Assembly (NCBI RefSeq): GCF_016888445.1
Contig: NZ_JAFEKF010000001.1
Span: 372,001 to 436,000 of the forward strand
Length of the DNA stretch: 64,000 bases
Direction: 5' to 3'
DNA from: Marinomonas ostreistagni
Lineage (GTDB): Bacteria > Pseudomonadota > Gammaproteobacteria > Pseudomonadales > Marinomonadaceae
The first letter of the stretch is position 1. Each line of letters opens with the position of its first letter. Of this stretch, positions 16,809 through 25,171 are shown in pieces. The translations under genes and the position numbers were made by a program. The notes beneath the pieces were generated by a model, which had not been told where the DNA came from, made no database searches, and worked only from the letters and a program-made list of their open reading frames with translations.

Positions 16809-19800
16809 GCTAAGGCCTCCAATTTTGTTTCTTCCATAACGACAACGGCCTGCCCAGCATTCACACGACTGCCATTCTCTAATAATAGGTCCGATACCAC
16901 GCCATCTTGTGGGGCGTGCAATGGAATCTCCATTTTCATCGATTCTAAAATTACCAGCAGCTGGCCGGCTTTGACGTGCTCACCTGCTGAGACTTGTGTC
17001 TGCCATACGCTTCCAGATACTGGGCTATCGACCACAATCGCGTCTTCACTCCAGGTTACATTGATCTCTACGTTTTCGGCTTCCTCTTGGTCAAAGTGGA
17101 ATTGGCCGTTGGCATGCCAGCGTTCTAGCTCTTGAGCAAATGCTTTATTACGTGATTGTTTAAAGTGCTCAATGTCTGCCTCATTGTCATTGATGAACGC
17201 TTGATATTCAGACAGTGAGAAGCTGCTTTCTTCGATGCGAATCGGATAGTTGTCGTGTGGGAATTGCGCACGTATGTCTTGTAGTTCGTCGTGAGACACT
17301 TCATAAAAGCGAATCTGATCAAAGAAGCGCAATAGCCATGGCTGAGTAAAAGCGCTGGTTTGGCGATAGCGATTCCACATTTGTAAGGTACGACCGACAA
17401 ACTGGTATCCGCCTGGGCCTTCCATGCCGTACACACATAGATATGAGCCACCAATGCCAACTGAGTTTTCAGCCGTCCAAGTACGGGCTGGGTTGTATTT
17501 GGTCGTAACCAGTCGGTGGCGCGGGTCGATCGGTGTTGCGACAGGCGCGCCTAAATAGACATCGCCAAGCCCCATTACTAGGTAGCTTGCGTTAAAGACG
17601 ATCTCTTTGACTTGATCAATGCTTTCTAAGCCATTGATACGACGAATAAACTCTAAGTTGCTTGGACACCAAGGTGCGTTTGAGCGGACGGATTGGGCGT
17701 ATTTATCAATCGCCTCTTGGCAGGCTTGATCGTCCCAAGATAGGGGGAGGTACACAGTGCGCGAAGGTACTGTTAAAGCATCCAGCTTTTGGCTTAAGGT
17801 ACGCTCGGCTGACTCCAGTATCTTTAATAGCTCGGTGTGACGGGTCTGCTGGCTATCGTAGTGAATCTGTAACGAGCGGATACCTGGTGTCAGCTCTTTC
17901 ATTCCCGCAAAAGGGTTTTGCTCTAGCCATTGCATCAGCGCATGGGCACGAAAGCGCAAGCGAATGTCCAAGATTTGCTCACCATACTCGACCAATAAGA
18001 AGTGATCCCCTTGTGCTCGGTAGACGATGTCGTCGCCAAATGTGTCGGCGCTTAGAGTTTTAAGAATCGGTGAGGTGATGCCACAAGAGCAAGGTGTCAG
18101 ATTCATGTCACCAAGCGTTGCTAATGCACTGTTTTGTGCGGCTTCTAAGGCGACTGCATCGTCTAGTGTGACAGGTACAAAATGTACCGTATCCCCCGCA
18201 CGTAGCTGGCCAAGCTTCCATAGATCGGCACTGATTACGGTTGCGGGACAGACAAAGCCTCCTAGTGATGGGCCATCAGGGCCAAGGATAACTGGCATGT
18301 CACCGGTGAAGTCGACACTGCCGAACGCATAGGCGTTATCATGAATATTAGAAGGGTGAAGGCCCGCTTCGCCGCCATCTTTACGTGCCCATTTGGGCTT
18401 TGGACCGATCAGGCGGACTCCGGTGCGGCTAGAGTTGTAGTGAACTTCCCAGCCAGTCCCAAAGAACATATCAATGTCTTCATCGGTAAAGAAATCAGGG
18501 CACCCATGTGGGCCGTAAATGACGCGCAACTCGTGCTTATGACCTAATGTCGGTACTAGTGAGTCAGGTAATTTGGCAAAGCTATCTAGCGCCGTCGCTT
18601 GACCTGCTGTCAGGACATCGCCTGCCTGCAGAGCGCGGCCATTATGGCCACCGAATTGTCCCAGTGTGAAGGTAGATTTAGAGCCTAAATAATCTGGGCA
18701 CTCAAACCCGCCGGCCACTGCTAGATAGGTGCGTGCACCAGCTTCTTTGATCCGTCCAAGTGAAAGTGTTTGGCCCTTTTTTACGTAAATAATCTGGTTT
18801 AGCGCGCAGCTCTGGGCATTAAGTTTGGCATCAATATGTGCGCCTGATAGCGCGATTGCTGTGTCATAACTGAACTTTAGCGTTGGCCCTTGTAGTGTGA
18901 TCTCCATAGTGGCCGAATCGATGCTGTTATTTAATAGGCGATTGGCAAGGCGGCTATGGTAGTTATCAAATGGGCCAGATGGCGGCACACCTACATTCCA
19001 GTGATTTTGGCGACCAGGGAAGTCTTGTAAAGTGGTTTGAGTGCCGCCGCTTGTGACATCAATGCGTGCTGGCTGATAGTCAAAGTCGTTTAGGTAGCGT
19101 GTGCTGATTTGCCCTTTGATTAGGTGTTCGTCTGCTAATAATTGCTGTAGGTAATCAAGGTTGGTTTGGGTGCCATACAGCGTACACTCTGCCAGCGTCT
19201 GACCGAGCAAGTCTAGGGCCTGCTCACGATCTTGGTCGTGGACGATAACTTTGGCAATCATGGGATCAAAGTAGGGGGGGATTTCAATGCCACTTTCGAC
19301 CCAATGGTCGATGCGAATACGAGGGCCTGCAACGTTATCGTTGGTGTTGCTTGGTGGTAGCGCCACATAACTTAACAACCCAGGACTTGGTTGAAAGTCT
19401 TTATACGGGTCTTCTGCATAGACGCGCACTTGGATGGCATGGCCACTAGGTGTGAGAGCTTGGCGCATAGCTAAGAGATCCATTGGCTCCTGTGCCGCTA
19501 GGCGTAACATCCATTCGACTAGATCAACGCGGTACACTTCCTCGGTGACACCATGCTCTACTTGAAGGCGTGTATTGACCTCTAGGAAATAGAATAAGTC
19601 GGTATCCATGTCGTAGATAAATTCGACGGTGCCAGCATTACGATAGTGCACAGATGCCAATAGTGATTCGGCCGTGCTGTGCAGCTGCTGGCGTATCGCG
19701 TCAGTTAAATTTGGGGCAGGGCATTCTTCCACGACCTTTTGGTTGCGGCGTTGACTGGAGCAGTCTCGCTCGCCTAACGCAATCGCCTGACCTTTGCCAT

Positions 19801-20443
19801 CTGCAAACACTTGCACTTCGATGTGGCGGGCACGTGCGATGAACTTCTCAAGAAACACACCATCATCGGCAAAGTTGTTGGCACCAAGACGCTTAACCGA
19901 GTCAAAATTGGCCTTTAATTCTGTTTCACTGTGACATAAGTGCATGCCGATGCCTCCGCCGCCAGCCGTGCTCTTTAGCATCACAGGATAGCCAATCTGT
20001 TGTGCGATTTGGCAAGCAGTGTCGAGGTCTTTAAGGAGCTCTGAGCCAGGTAATAATGGCACATTGGCCTGTTCTGCGAGCTCACGAGCACGGTGTTTTA
20101 GACCGAACGCTAACATTTGTTCGTCGGTCGGGCCGATGAAAGCAATACCTTCAGCGTCACAGCGTCGCACAAAACTGGCGTTTTCACTAAGGAAGCCATA
20201 GCCTGGATGTACCGCTTGAGCGCCTGATTTTTTGACGATCTCAAGTAGCTTATCAACCTTAAGATACGTATCACTGGCGCTGCCTTCTCCCAAAGAATAG
20301 GCCTCATCAGCCAGCTTGACGTGACGACTGTTGGCATCCGATTCTGCGTACACAGCAATCGCTTTGATGTTCAAGCGTTTAAGGGTTCGGATAATGCGTA
20401 CAGCAATAGCGCCACGGTTGGCAATTAGGACTGTGTGAAACAT
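16805..20443 (-). CDS. Biotin-dependent guanidine carboxylase (usually annotated urea carboxylase)
   Basis: 1212 residues. Order of domains: biotin carboxylase (1-450, with 'GGGGIGMH' ATP loop and 'EVNTRLQVEH'), carboxyltransferase domain related to KipA/KipI (about 480-1110), and a C-terminal biotinyl domain with the biotinylated Lys1170 in 'ESMKME'. The family carboxylates urea or guanidine using ATP and bicarbonate. Context argues for guanidine: a guanidine-I riboswitch heads the operon and two DUF1989 genes lie in it. In the carboxyltransferase site this protein has Asn951 ('FNASY') where, as I recall, true yeast urea amidolyase has Asp; I recall the Asp/Asn difference as separating urea from guanidine enzymes, but this needs checking against an alignment. 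Confidence 0.9.
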   Translation of the reverse strand: MFHTVLIANRGAIAVRIIRTLKRLNIKAIAVYAESDANSRHVKLADEAYSLGEGSASDTYLKVDKLLEIVKKSGAQAVHPGYGFLSENASFVRRCDAEGIAFIGPTDEQMLAFGLKHRARELAEQANVPLLPGSELLKDLDTACQIAQQIGYPVMLKSTAGGGGIGMHLCHSETELKANFDSVKRLGANNFADDGVFLEKFIARARHIEVQVFADGKGQAIALGERDCSSQRRNQKVVEECPAPNLTDAIRQQLHSTAESLLASVHYRNAGTVEFIYDMDTDLFYFLEVNTRLQVEHGVTEEVYRVDLVEWMLRLAAQEPMDLLAMRQALTPSGHAIQVRVYAEDPYKDFQPSPGLLSYVALPPSNTNDNVAGPRIRIDHWVESGIEIPPYFDPMIAKVIVHDQDREQALDLLGQTLAECTLYGTQTNLDYLQQLLADEHLIKGQISTRYLNDFDYQPARIDVTSGGTQTTLQDFPGRQNHWNVGVPPSGPFDNYHSRLANRLLNNSIDSATMEITLQGPTLKFSYDTAIALSGAHIDAKLNAQSCALNQIIYVKKGQTLSLGRIKEAGARTYLAVAGGFECPDYLGSKSTFTLGQFGGHNGRALQAGDVLTAGQATALDSFAKLPDSLVPTLGHKHELRVIYGPHGCPDFFTDEDIDMFFGTGWEVHYNSSRTGVRLIGPKPKWARKDGGEAGLHPSNIHDNAYAFGSVDFTGDMPVILGPDGPSLGGFVCPATVISADLWKLGQLRAGDTVHFVPVTLDDAVALEAAQNSALATLGDMNLTPCSCGITSPILKTLSADTFGDDIVYRAQGDHFLLVEYGEQILDIRLRFRAHALMQWLEQNPFAGMKELTPGIRSLQIHYDSQQTRHTELLKILESAERTLSQKLDALTVPSRTVYLPLSWDDQACQEAIDKYAQSVRSNAPWCPSNLEFIRRINGLESIDQVKEIVFNASYLVMGLGDVYLGAPVATPIDPRHRLVTTKYNPARTWTAENSVGIGGSYLCVYGMEGPGGYQFVGRTLQMWNRYRQTSAFTQPWLLRFFDQIRFYEVSHDELQDIRAQFPHDNYPIRIEESSFSLSEYQAFINDNEADIEHFKQSRNKAFAQELERWHANGQFHFDQEEAENVEINVTWSEDAIVVDSPVSGSVWQTQVSAGEHVKAGQLLVILESMKMEIPLHAPQDGVVSDLLLENGSRVNAGQAVVVMEETKLEALA

Positions 20444-20454
20444 AGTTCAACCTT

Positions 20455-20480
20455 CACCGGGTCGTCCCGGTCTTTTTTTA
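20455..20480 (+). terminator. Hairpin with T run on the strand opposite the guanidine operon
   Basis: Six-base-pair G/C stem ACCGGG / CCCGGT with a TCGT loop, followed on the plus strand by CTTTTTTT. It sits in the 86-base gap between the carboxylase and the second DUF1989 gene. Because the operon runs on the minus strand, the T run is antisense: it would stop antisense transcription, or on the mRNA it is a stable hairpin just before the carboxylase ribosome site. Confidence 0.5.
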
Positions 20481-20529
20481 TGACAGTGGTCGTCCACTGA
20501 AAGGGCTAATTCTAAAAACGAGGGGGGGA

Positions 20530-21171
20530 TTATGCTTCCCAAACTAATACGTTGATGGGCGTTGGGTTGTAGCCGTTACATGGATTATTCAATTGCGGGC
20601 AGTTTGAAATCAGTACAATTAGATCCATTTCGGCTTTCATTTCTACGTACTTGCCTGGGGCCGAGATGCCATCTTCGAACGTCAACCCACCCGCTTGTGT
20701 CACCGGTACATTCATAAAGAAGTTAATGTTGTGGCTGATATCTCGTTTATCCAAACCAAACTCTGGGTGTTCGGCTATCGCCAACATCCAGCTATCACGA
20801 CAGGCATGCATACAGCGTTTTTCAAGATCGTAGCGCACAGTATTGCTTTCGGTGGCGCAGGCGCCGCCTAAGGTGTCATGGCGACCACAGGTATCAGCGA
20901 CGATTTCCAGCATGATGTTATTTTCATTGGAGCGCAGTTGTGATCCAGCGGTTAGATAGACATTGCCTTGTTCGCGTATCGTATCGGTCGCGCTGTAGCG
21001 CTCGGCTGGGTTGTGGGCGTTGTAGAACAAAGTGTCTGCCGCCTGATTACCTTCTAAATCAACAAAGCGGAAGGTGGCGCCTGCTGGGATATAGCGCATG
21101 AAATAATCACCGGCATCGACTTTGTATTTTTGCTGAGCATCGTCTGGGTTAAGTAGGCTTTCTTTGATCAT
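20530..21171 (-). CDS. DUF1989 protein, carboxyguanidine deiminase subunit (short paralogue)
   Basis: 213 residues, DUF1989 family, formerly 'urea carboxylase-associated protein'. Two such paralogues together have been shown in other bacteria (CgdA/CgdB) to form a carboxyguanidine deiminase that turns carboxyguanidine into allophanate and ammonia, the step between the carboxylase and AtzF. Family marks are the '[15 protein letters not shown]' segment, '[16 protein letters not shown]', a Cys/His-rich centre ('[16 protein letters not shown]') that probably binds metal, and '[17 protein letters not shown]' near the end. Start ATG 21171 lies three bases after the stop of its paralogue. I cannot say from sequence alone which of the two is CgdA and which CgdB. 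Confidence 0.88.
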   Translation of the reverse strand: MIKESLLNPDDAQQKYKVDAGDYFMRYIPAGATFRFVDLEGNQAADTLFYNAHNPAERYSATDTIREQGNVYLTAGSQLRSNENNIMLEIVADTCGRHDTLGGACATESNTVRYDLEKRCMHACRDSWMLAIAEHPEFGLDKRDISHNINFFMNVPVTQAGGLTFEDGISAPGKYVEMKAEMDLIVLISNCPQLNNPCNGYNPTPINVLVWEA

Positions 21172-21174
21172 GGC

Positions 21175-21891
21175 TTAGGCCTCCATTGCAAAGTGATATA
21201 AGGCGTTGTTGGCAAAACCGCGCTGGTTCTCGGGGCGCAAGTTTTTGCAGTAATCGTCGTCTTGAACAGGCGCTGCTTTTTCCAAACGCAGCTCAATGGG
21301 TTTACGTGGGTAGTCTTGGGCTTTGCTCAATGGATGTGGGCAAGTATGTAGAATCACCAGTGTATCCATTTCAAAGCGCAAGGTTATTTGACTGCCTGGT
21401 GCACTGTTATCCTCTACCAGTGTCATGTTGCCTTCGGCGTCGGCCTCTACTTTGCTAAACAAGTTTAAGTTGGCAGTAAGGTCGGCTTGCGTCAGACCAT
21501 ATTTCGCCATTTCTACCAACATGGCGTCTTGGCCATTTTGCATCCAATCATTGCGGTCATTTTGGTAATCACGCTTTCCCCATTTGGACTCAACGTGAGA
21601 GGCATGACTGTTGCCGCTGACGGTTTCATGCCAGCCTACGCTATCTTCAATAATCGAGGCGAAAATTCGCCCCATATCAGAATACAGGCAGTGACCTTTG
21701 GTGAGCTTAAAAGTATGCTGCCCTTTTAGCGTGTCTGGGGCATTGTAACGCTCGAGTAGGTTCTCTGGGTTGTAAAAAACCATGCCTACATTGGCACCTC
21801 CGGTGACATCTGTCAGGGTGATTTGTGTGCCGCGCCGCACACGCAGTGACCAGTGGCTAGCGGCTGGGATAGTCGTTTCGTAGTGATTCAT
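21175..21891 (-). CDS. DUF1989 protein, carboxyguanidine deiminase subunit (long paralogue)
   Basis: 238 residues, paralogue of the next gene. Shared marks: 'TDVTGGANVGMVFYNPEN' matches the other subunit's Asp-x-x-Gly-x-x-Ala region, 'RYNAPDTLKGQH' matches '[12 protein letters not shown]', and 'RFEMDTLVILHTCPHPL' matches its C-terminal strand. Its centre ('VGWHETVSGNSHASHVESK') has His where the partner has Cys, so the two subunits are not interchangeable and one may hold most of the active site. It starts inside the end of the ATPase gene (ATGA overlap, 21888-21891), so transport and deiminase genes are coupled in translation. Role: heteromeric carboxyguanidine deiminase, by family. Confidence 0.88.
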   Translation of the reverse strand: MNHYETTIPAASHWSLRVRRGTQITLTDVTGGANVGMVFYNPENLLERYNAPDTLKGQHTFKLTKGHCLYSDMGRIFASIIEDSVGWHETVSGNSHASHVESKWGKRDYQNDRNDWMQNGQDAMLVEMAKYGLTQADLTANLNLFSKVEADAEGNMTLVEDNSAPGSQITLRFEMDTLVILHTCPHPLSKAQDYPRKPIELRLEKAAPVQDDDYCKNLRPENQRGFANNALYHFAMEA

Positions 21892-22706
21892 GGGGTTGTC
21901 TCCATTGTGTCAGTGAAAGCGTGAATGGGAGCTGGCTTTGGGCGAATTCGATCATCTATTTGCTGATATAGCTGATCGTGCGTTTCGCCCACAGGTAAGT
22001 CGTAGGTTATGGATGCACCGTATGCATTAGGGGCTTGTGGGTCATGGCGCAACTTATCGAAGACCCAGAGTCGAGTGCCTAAATAAAAGCCTTCTTTTAA
22101 GTCATGGGTCACCATGAAAATGGTCAATTTATGCTTTTTCCAAAGGTCTAGAATGAGCGCGTGCATATCGGCTCGAATACCCGGATCTAGTGCGCCAAAC
22201 GGTTCATCAAGTAGTAAAATTCTTGGCTTACAGATGATGGCTTGAGCGATGGCAAGACGTTGTTTCATGCCGCCAGACAGTTCGTGTGGATAGCGATCCA
22301 GTGCGTGACTGAGGCCTACTTGGGTGAGAATGTCGGTAGCGGCTTGTTTGGCTTCACGCTTATCTTTGCCAAACAAGTAGCCAGTTAAAGACGCTTTTTG
22401 AAAGCCTTTCGCAGCAATCACATTGTCTAAAACGGTCATATGAGGAAAGACAGAATATTGCTGAAAAACAATGCCACGATCTGATCCAGGCTCTTCTGGC
22501 ATGCTTTCACCATTAAGTAGCAGCTTGCCAGAAGAGGGTTGATCAATGCCTAAGATCATTTTTAAAAAGGTGCTTTTGCCACAGCCAGAGGCGCCGACCA
22601 AGGTAATAAATTCACCTTCGTGCACGGTGGTGTTGACATGCTCTAGGATAATGTCTTGCCCGTATTGTTTGCCGACGTTGTGCGCTTCAATTAAAACCTT
22701 GCTCAT
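21888..22706 (-). CDS. ABC transporter ATP-binding protein of the guanidine operon
   Basis: 272-residue ATPase of the nitrate/sulfonate/taurine (SsuB/TauB) class. Walker A 'GASGCGKST' at about 37-45, signature 'LSGGMKQRLAIAQA', Walker B 'ILLLDEPFGALDP', and the H-loop 'VTHDL' are all present. I start it at ATG 22706 rather than the upstream ATG 22727: a strong GGAGGG lies six bases before it and it then overlaps the permease stop by four bases (ATGA). It powers uptake of the substrate bound by the periplasmic protein encoded two genes upstream. In older annotation the substrate was called urea; riboswitch and enzymes point to guanidine. Confidence 0.9.
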   Translation of the reverse strand: MSKVLIEAHNVGKQYGQDIILEHVNTTVHEGEFITLVGASGCGKSTFLKMILGIDQPSSGKLLLNGESMPEEPGSDRGIVFQQYSVFPHMTVLDNVIAAKGFQKASLTGYLFGKDKREAKQAATDILTQVGLSHALDRYPHELSGGMKQRLAIAQAIICKPRILLLDEPFGALDPGIRADMHALILDLWKKHKLTIFMVTHDLKEGFYLGTRLWVFDKLRHDPQAPNAYGASITYDLPVGETHDQLYQQIDDRIRPKPAPIHAFTDTMETTP

Positions 22707-23521
22707 GCTTTGCCCTCCGTACTCCAAGGGTACAAACGTTTATTAAGAGTGCTTAGGAGATAATCAATTAAAAAGGCCAGCAGGGTAATCCAAGCGACGT
22801 AAGGTAAAATGATGTCCATAGACATGTAGCGTCGCACTAGAAAAATTCGGTAACCCAAGCCATCGGTAGATGAGATTGCTTCGGCGGCGATCAAAAATAA
22901 CCAACCTGTACCCAATGACAAGCGTATGGCATCAATAAGTTTGGGCATCACTTGAGGTAGTAATACGCTTATTAAAATTTGCGAGGTACTCGCGCCGAGG
23001 GTTTGCGCTTTCACCAATTGCTCAGACGGAATTTCCTGTGTCCGTCGTTGAAGATCGCGAGCGATAAATGGAGCAACGCCAATCGCGATCAAGGTTATTT
23101 TGGAGGCTTCTCCAAGGCCGATAATAATGAACAAAATTGGTAGAATGGCTAAAGGTGGAATGAGAGACACTACAGTCAGTAGCGGAGCCAAGCTGGCAAA
23201 TAATATTGGCAAAGCGCCAGTTAATAGGCCCACCAGCAAGCCAAACAAGGCGGCGATGGCGACGCCTGCTCCAAGGCGCATTAAGCTGCTCAACGTATCT
23301 TGCCAAAAGACTAGCTCACCGGTGCGACGACTGGGCTCAAAGGCCAAACGGTACATGGCATCCCCCATTTGTCCTAATGAAGGCAGTAGTTTGTCGTTTG
23401 GATTAATGGCTAGGCGCGCCTCTGAGCTCATCACATATAAGAGCAGTAACAATGCGAATGGCAACAATCCAAGCAGTATGGTGCTAGTAGAGGACGGAGC
23501 GTAGTTAATTAGTTTTTTCAT
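22703..23521 (-). CDS. ABC transporter permease of the guanidine operon
   Basis: About 272 residues with six hydrophobic segments, of the SsuC/TauC family. The cytoplasmic EAA loop, which docks on the ATPase, is 'EQLVKAQTLGASTSQILI' in the middle of the protein. Start ATG 23521 ('MKKLI') gives the usual short cytoplasmic N-terminus; a TTG at 23539 would add six residues and has no better ribosome site. It is 70 bases after the binding-protein gene and overlaps the ATPase gene. Only one permease gene is present, so the channel is presumably a homodimer, as usual for this class. Confidence 0.88.
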   Translation of the reverse strand: MKKLINYAPSSTSTILLGLLPFALLLLLYVMSSEARLAINPNDKLLPSLGQMGDAMYRLAFEPSRRTGELVFWQDTLSSLMRLGAGVAIAALFGLLVGLLTGALPILFASLAPLLTVVSLIPPLAILPILFIIIGLGEASKITLIAIGVAPFIARDLQRRTQEIPSEQLVKAQTLGASTSQILISVLLPQVMPKLIDAIRLSLGTGWLFLIAAEAISSTDGLGYRIFLVRRYMSMDIILPYVAWITLLAFLIDYLLSTLNKRLYPWSTEGKA

Positions 23522-23591
23522 AGGTATGTCTTCATGCAAGGTTCTTTGGTACGAGCTGCGCGCTGGCGCGCAGCTCGTCTATTGGGAACGG

Positions 23592-24644
23592 TTACAGTTC
23601 GCCGTCAGCGGCCATTTGCATGTAGCGGTTGTCAAAGCGCAGTTTGATGTTATCGGCGTTACCGTAAATACCGGCAGGCATTTCGATACCAACGATGTCA
23701 GCACTCGGGGCTCCTTCACCTAATAGACCATGTTCAAATGAGAACTCGGCAACATGTTTCATGGTGTCGACAAGTTTGGGGCTATTTACCAGCTCTAACG
23801 CGGCTTCAGGGGAATAGTACATGTGTGTTTTGGCAAGCTGAGCATCGTAACCGGCTAGATCCGTATAAGCCGCCTCAGCCATCATGCTGCGTACTTCTTT
23901 TGCTTCCGCAGTATCTTTTGACATCAGTGACATGATCTCGTACCAAGCGCCCGTTAGTGCTTTGCCTAAGGCAGGGTTAGCGTTGAGCGTTTCAGTATTA
24001 ACGACTAAACCATCAATTATTTCACCGGGTATTTGCGAAGAGTTGAACACATCGTAAGTTTTGGGCATCGATAGAATTTCATTTGCAAGTGGGTTCCAAG
24101 TCACCGCAGCTTGGATATCGCCCGTACCAAAGACAGATACAAGATCTGCATCGGAAGTATTGATCACCTGCACATCACGCTCGCTCATGCCGACGCTTTC
24201 AAGTCCACGTGCCAATAGGTAATGAGAGACGCTGTATTCAACCAAGCTGACATCTTGGCCTTTGATGTCTTCTAAGTTGTCTTGCTCAAACAAAATGATG
24301 GAGTCGTTGCCATTAGAGTAATCACCAGCAATCAATACTGTGCTGTCGACACCTCCCACAGCAGGAATGGTAAGCGCGTCCATTTGCGCCATGGTGCAGG
24401 CGTCAAACTGACCAGCTGTGTATTGGTTCATGGACTCTACGTAATCATTAATCTGTATCACATCGATATTGATGTCGTATTTATCAGCCCATTTATCGAT
24501 GATGCCGGATTGATTGGCGTAAGCCCAAGGCATCCAGCCTGCGTAAATCGACCAGCAGACTTTAAAGTTATCTTGTGCAAAAGTTTGTGAAGAGGCTAAA
24601 AAAGCCAACAATAAAGCGGGTGTTTTTTTTGATTGGAATGGCAT
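23592..24644 (-). CDS. ABC transporter periplasmic binding protein, guanidine/urea-carboxylase operon type
   Basis: 350 residues with a signal peptide (basic start, hydrophobic core, cleavage after 'SQTFA'). The mature protein begins 'QDNFKVCWSIYAGWMPW', typical of the binding protein that travels with urea/guanidine carboxylase operons, and is related to the NrtA/TauA/SsuA group. Aromatic residues early in the mature part (Trp and Tyr) would suit cation-pi binding of a guanidinium ion, which is inference. First gene of the minus-strand operon; its leader carries a guanidine-I riboswitch and a sigma-54-like promoter. The ribosome site is weak (AAAGGTGAT), as often in riboswitch-controlled genes. 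Confidence 0.88.
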   Translation of the reverse strand: MPFQSKKTPALLLAFLASSQTFAQDNFKVCWSIYAGWMPWAYANQSGIIDKWADKYDINIDVIQINDYVESMNQYTAGQFDACTMAQMDALTIPAVGGVDSTVLIAGDYSNGNDSIILFEQDNLEDIKGQDVSLVEYSVSHYLLARGLESVGMSERDVQVINTSDADLVSVFGTGDIQAAVTWNPLANEILSMPKTYDVFNSSQIPGEIIDGLVVNTETLNANPALGKALTGAWYEIMSLMSKDTAEAKEVRSMMAEAAYTDLAGYDAQLAKTHMYYSPEAALELVNSPKLVDTMKHVAEFSFEHGLLGEGAPSADIVGIEMPAGIYGNADNIKLRFDNRYMQMAADGEL

Positions 24645-24701
24645 AGATGATCACCTTTTCAGTTTGTTTTTGTTACACATGGAGTACCCTTGGCAAATCG
24701 C

Positions 24702-24803
24702 CATGTGGTCTCCCGGGCTTTTGTCCCGCCGTGTAACCTTGAAACAACATCAAGGTCGAAAGCTCTTGGACCAGACATTTCAAAAGAAACCGGAACCCTA
24801 GCT
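24702..24803 (-). ncRNA. Guanidine-I riboswitch (ykkC RNA)
   Basis: Read on the minus strand, the leader of the binding-protein gene carries the three hallmark blocks of the ykkC class I aptamer in order: 'GCTAGGGTTCCG' at about 24802-24790, 'CTGGTCCAAGAGC' near 24775-24762, and 'ACACGGCGGGACAAAAGCCC' followed by 'GGGAG' down to about 24708. These nearly invariant stretches bind guanidinium. Just after it lies a possible hairpin with arms CACATGG / CCATGTG (about 24702-24672) without a T run, so control may be by translation or by a terminator I cannot resolve. Ligand binding normally switches the genes on. Confidence 0.93.
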
Positions 24804-24860
24804 TTCCATTTTGCAAATTGTGTAGTCCGATCTGCCAAGGATACGAACGTAAAAATATAT

Positions 24861-24879
24861 TTGCACTGTTCGTGCCAAT
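24861..24879 (-). promoter_or_regulatory. Sigma-54-type promoter for the guanidine operon
   Basis: On the minus strand, TTGGCACGAACAGTGCAA has the invariant GG and GC exactly ten bases apart (consensus TGGCAC-N5-TTGCA; only the first base of the -12 element differs). Transcription would start near 24850, leaving a leader that holds the whole riboswitch. Sigma-54 usage fits nitrogen control through NtrC. A loose NtrC-like sequence (TGCACAAAAATGCGCC) occurs at about 25090-25105, but it is weak. Confidence 0.75.
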
Positions 24880-25094
24880 TTAAGCATCCTGCTCTGATAA
24901 CACTCACTACCTTTGATAGGTTTTTTAGTGTTTTTTTAGACGTTAGCGACGTTTTGTTGCCTGTTTTTATGTTTTTTAATAAAAATAAATTATTTCGAAA
25001 GCTAGGAGTAAAAGCGGCAGACGCCTACTCAAGCAACTATTTTGGCGAAATGGTTAGGTGGGGTTGAGGTCATTGTGGGTAATAAACAGTGCAC

Positions 25095-25137
25095 AAAAAT
25101 GCGCCATGCAAAGCAAAATGCCTCGCTATGGCGCATT
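25095..25137 (-). terminator. Terminator of the TonB receptor gene
   Basis: Ten-base-pair stem AATGCGCCAT / ATGGCGCATT with a loop of about 20 bases, followed on the minus strand by five T. It lies 35 bases past the stop codon of the receptor gene. Confidence 0.75.
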
Positions 25138-25171
25138 ATCAATCTTTAGGTAAGAGTGCGGAACTTATCTC

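Noticed and set aside
16805-20443. Plain urea carboxylase assignment
   Set aside because: The guanidine-I riboswitch and two carboxyguanidine-deiminase-type genes in the same operon argue for guanidine as substrate.
24690-25067. 125-residue open frame on the plus strand across the riboswitch region
   Set aside because: It is antisense to the strongly conserved guanidine-I aptamer and has no ribosome site or recognisable protein pattern.
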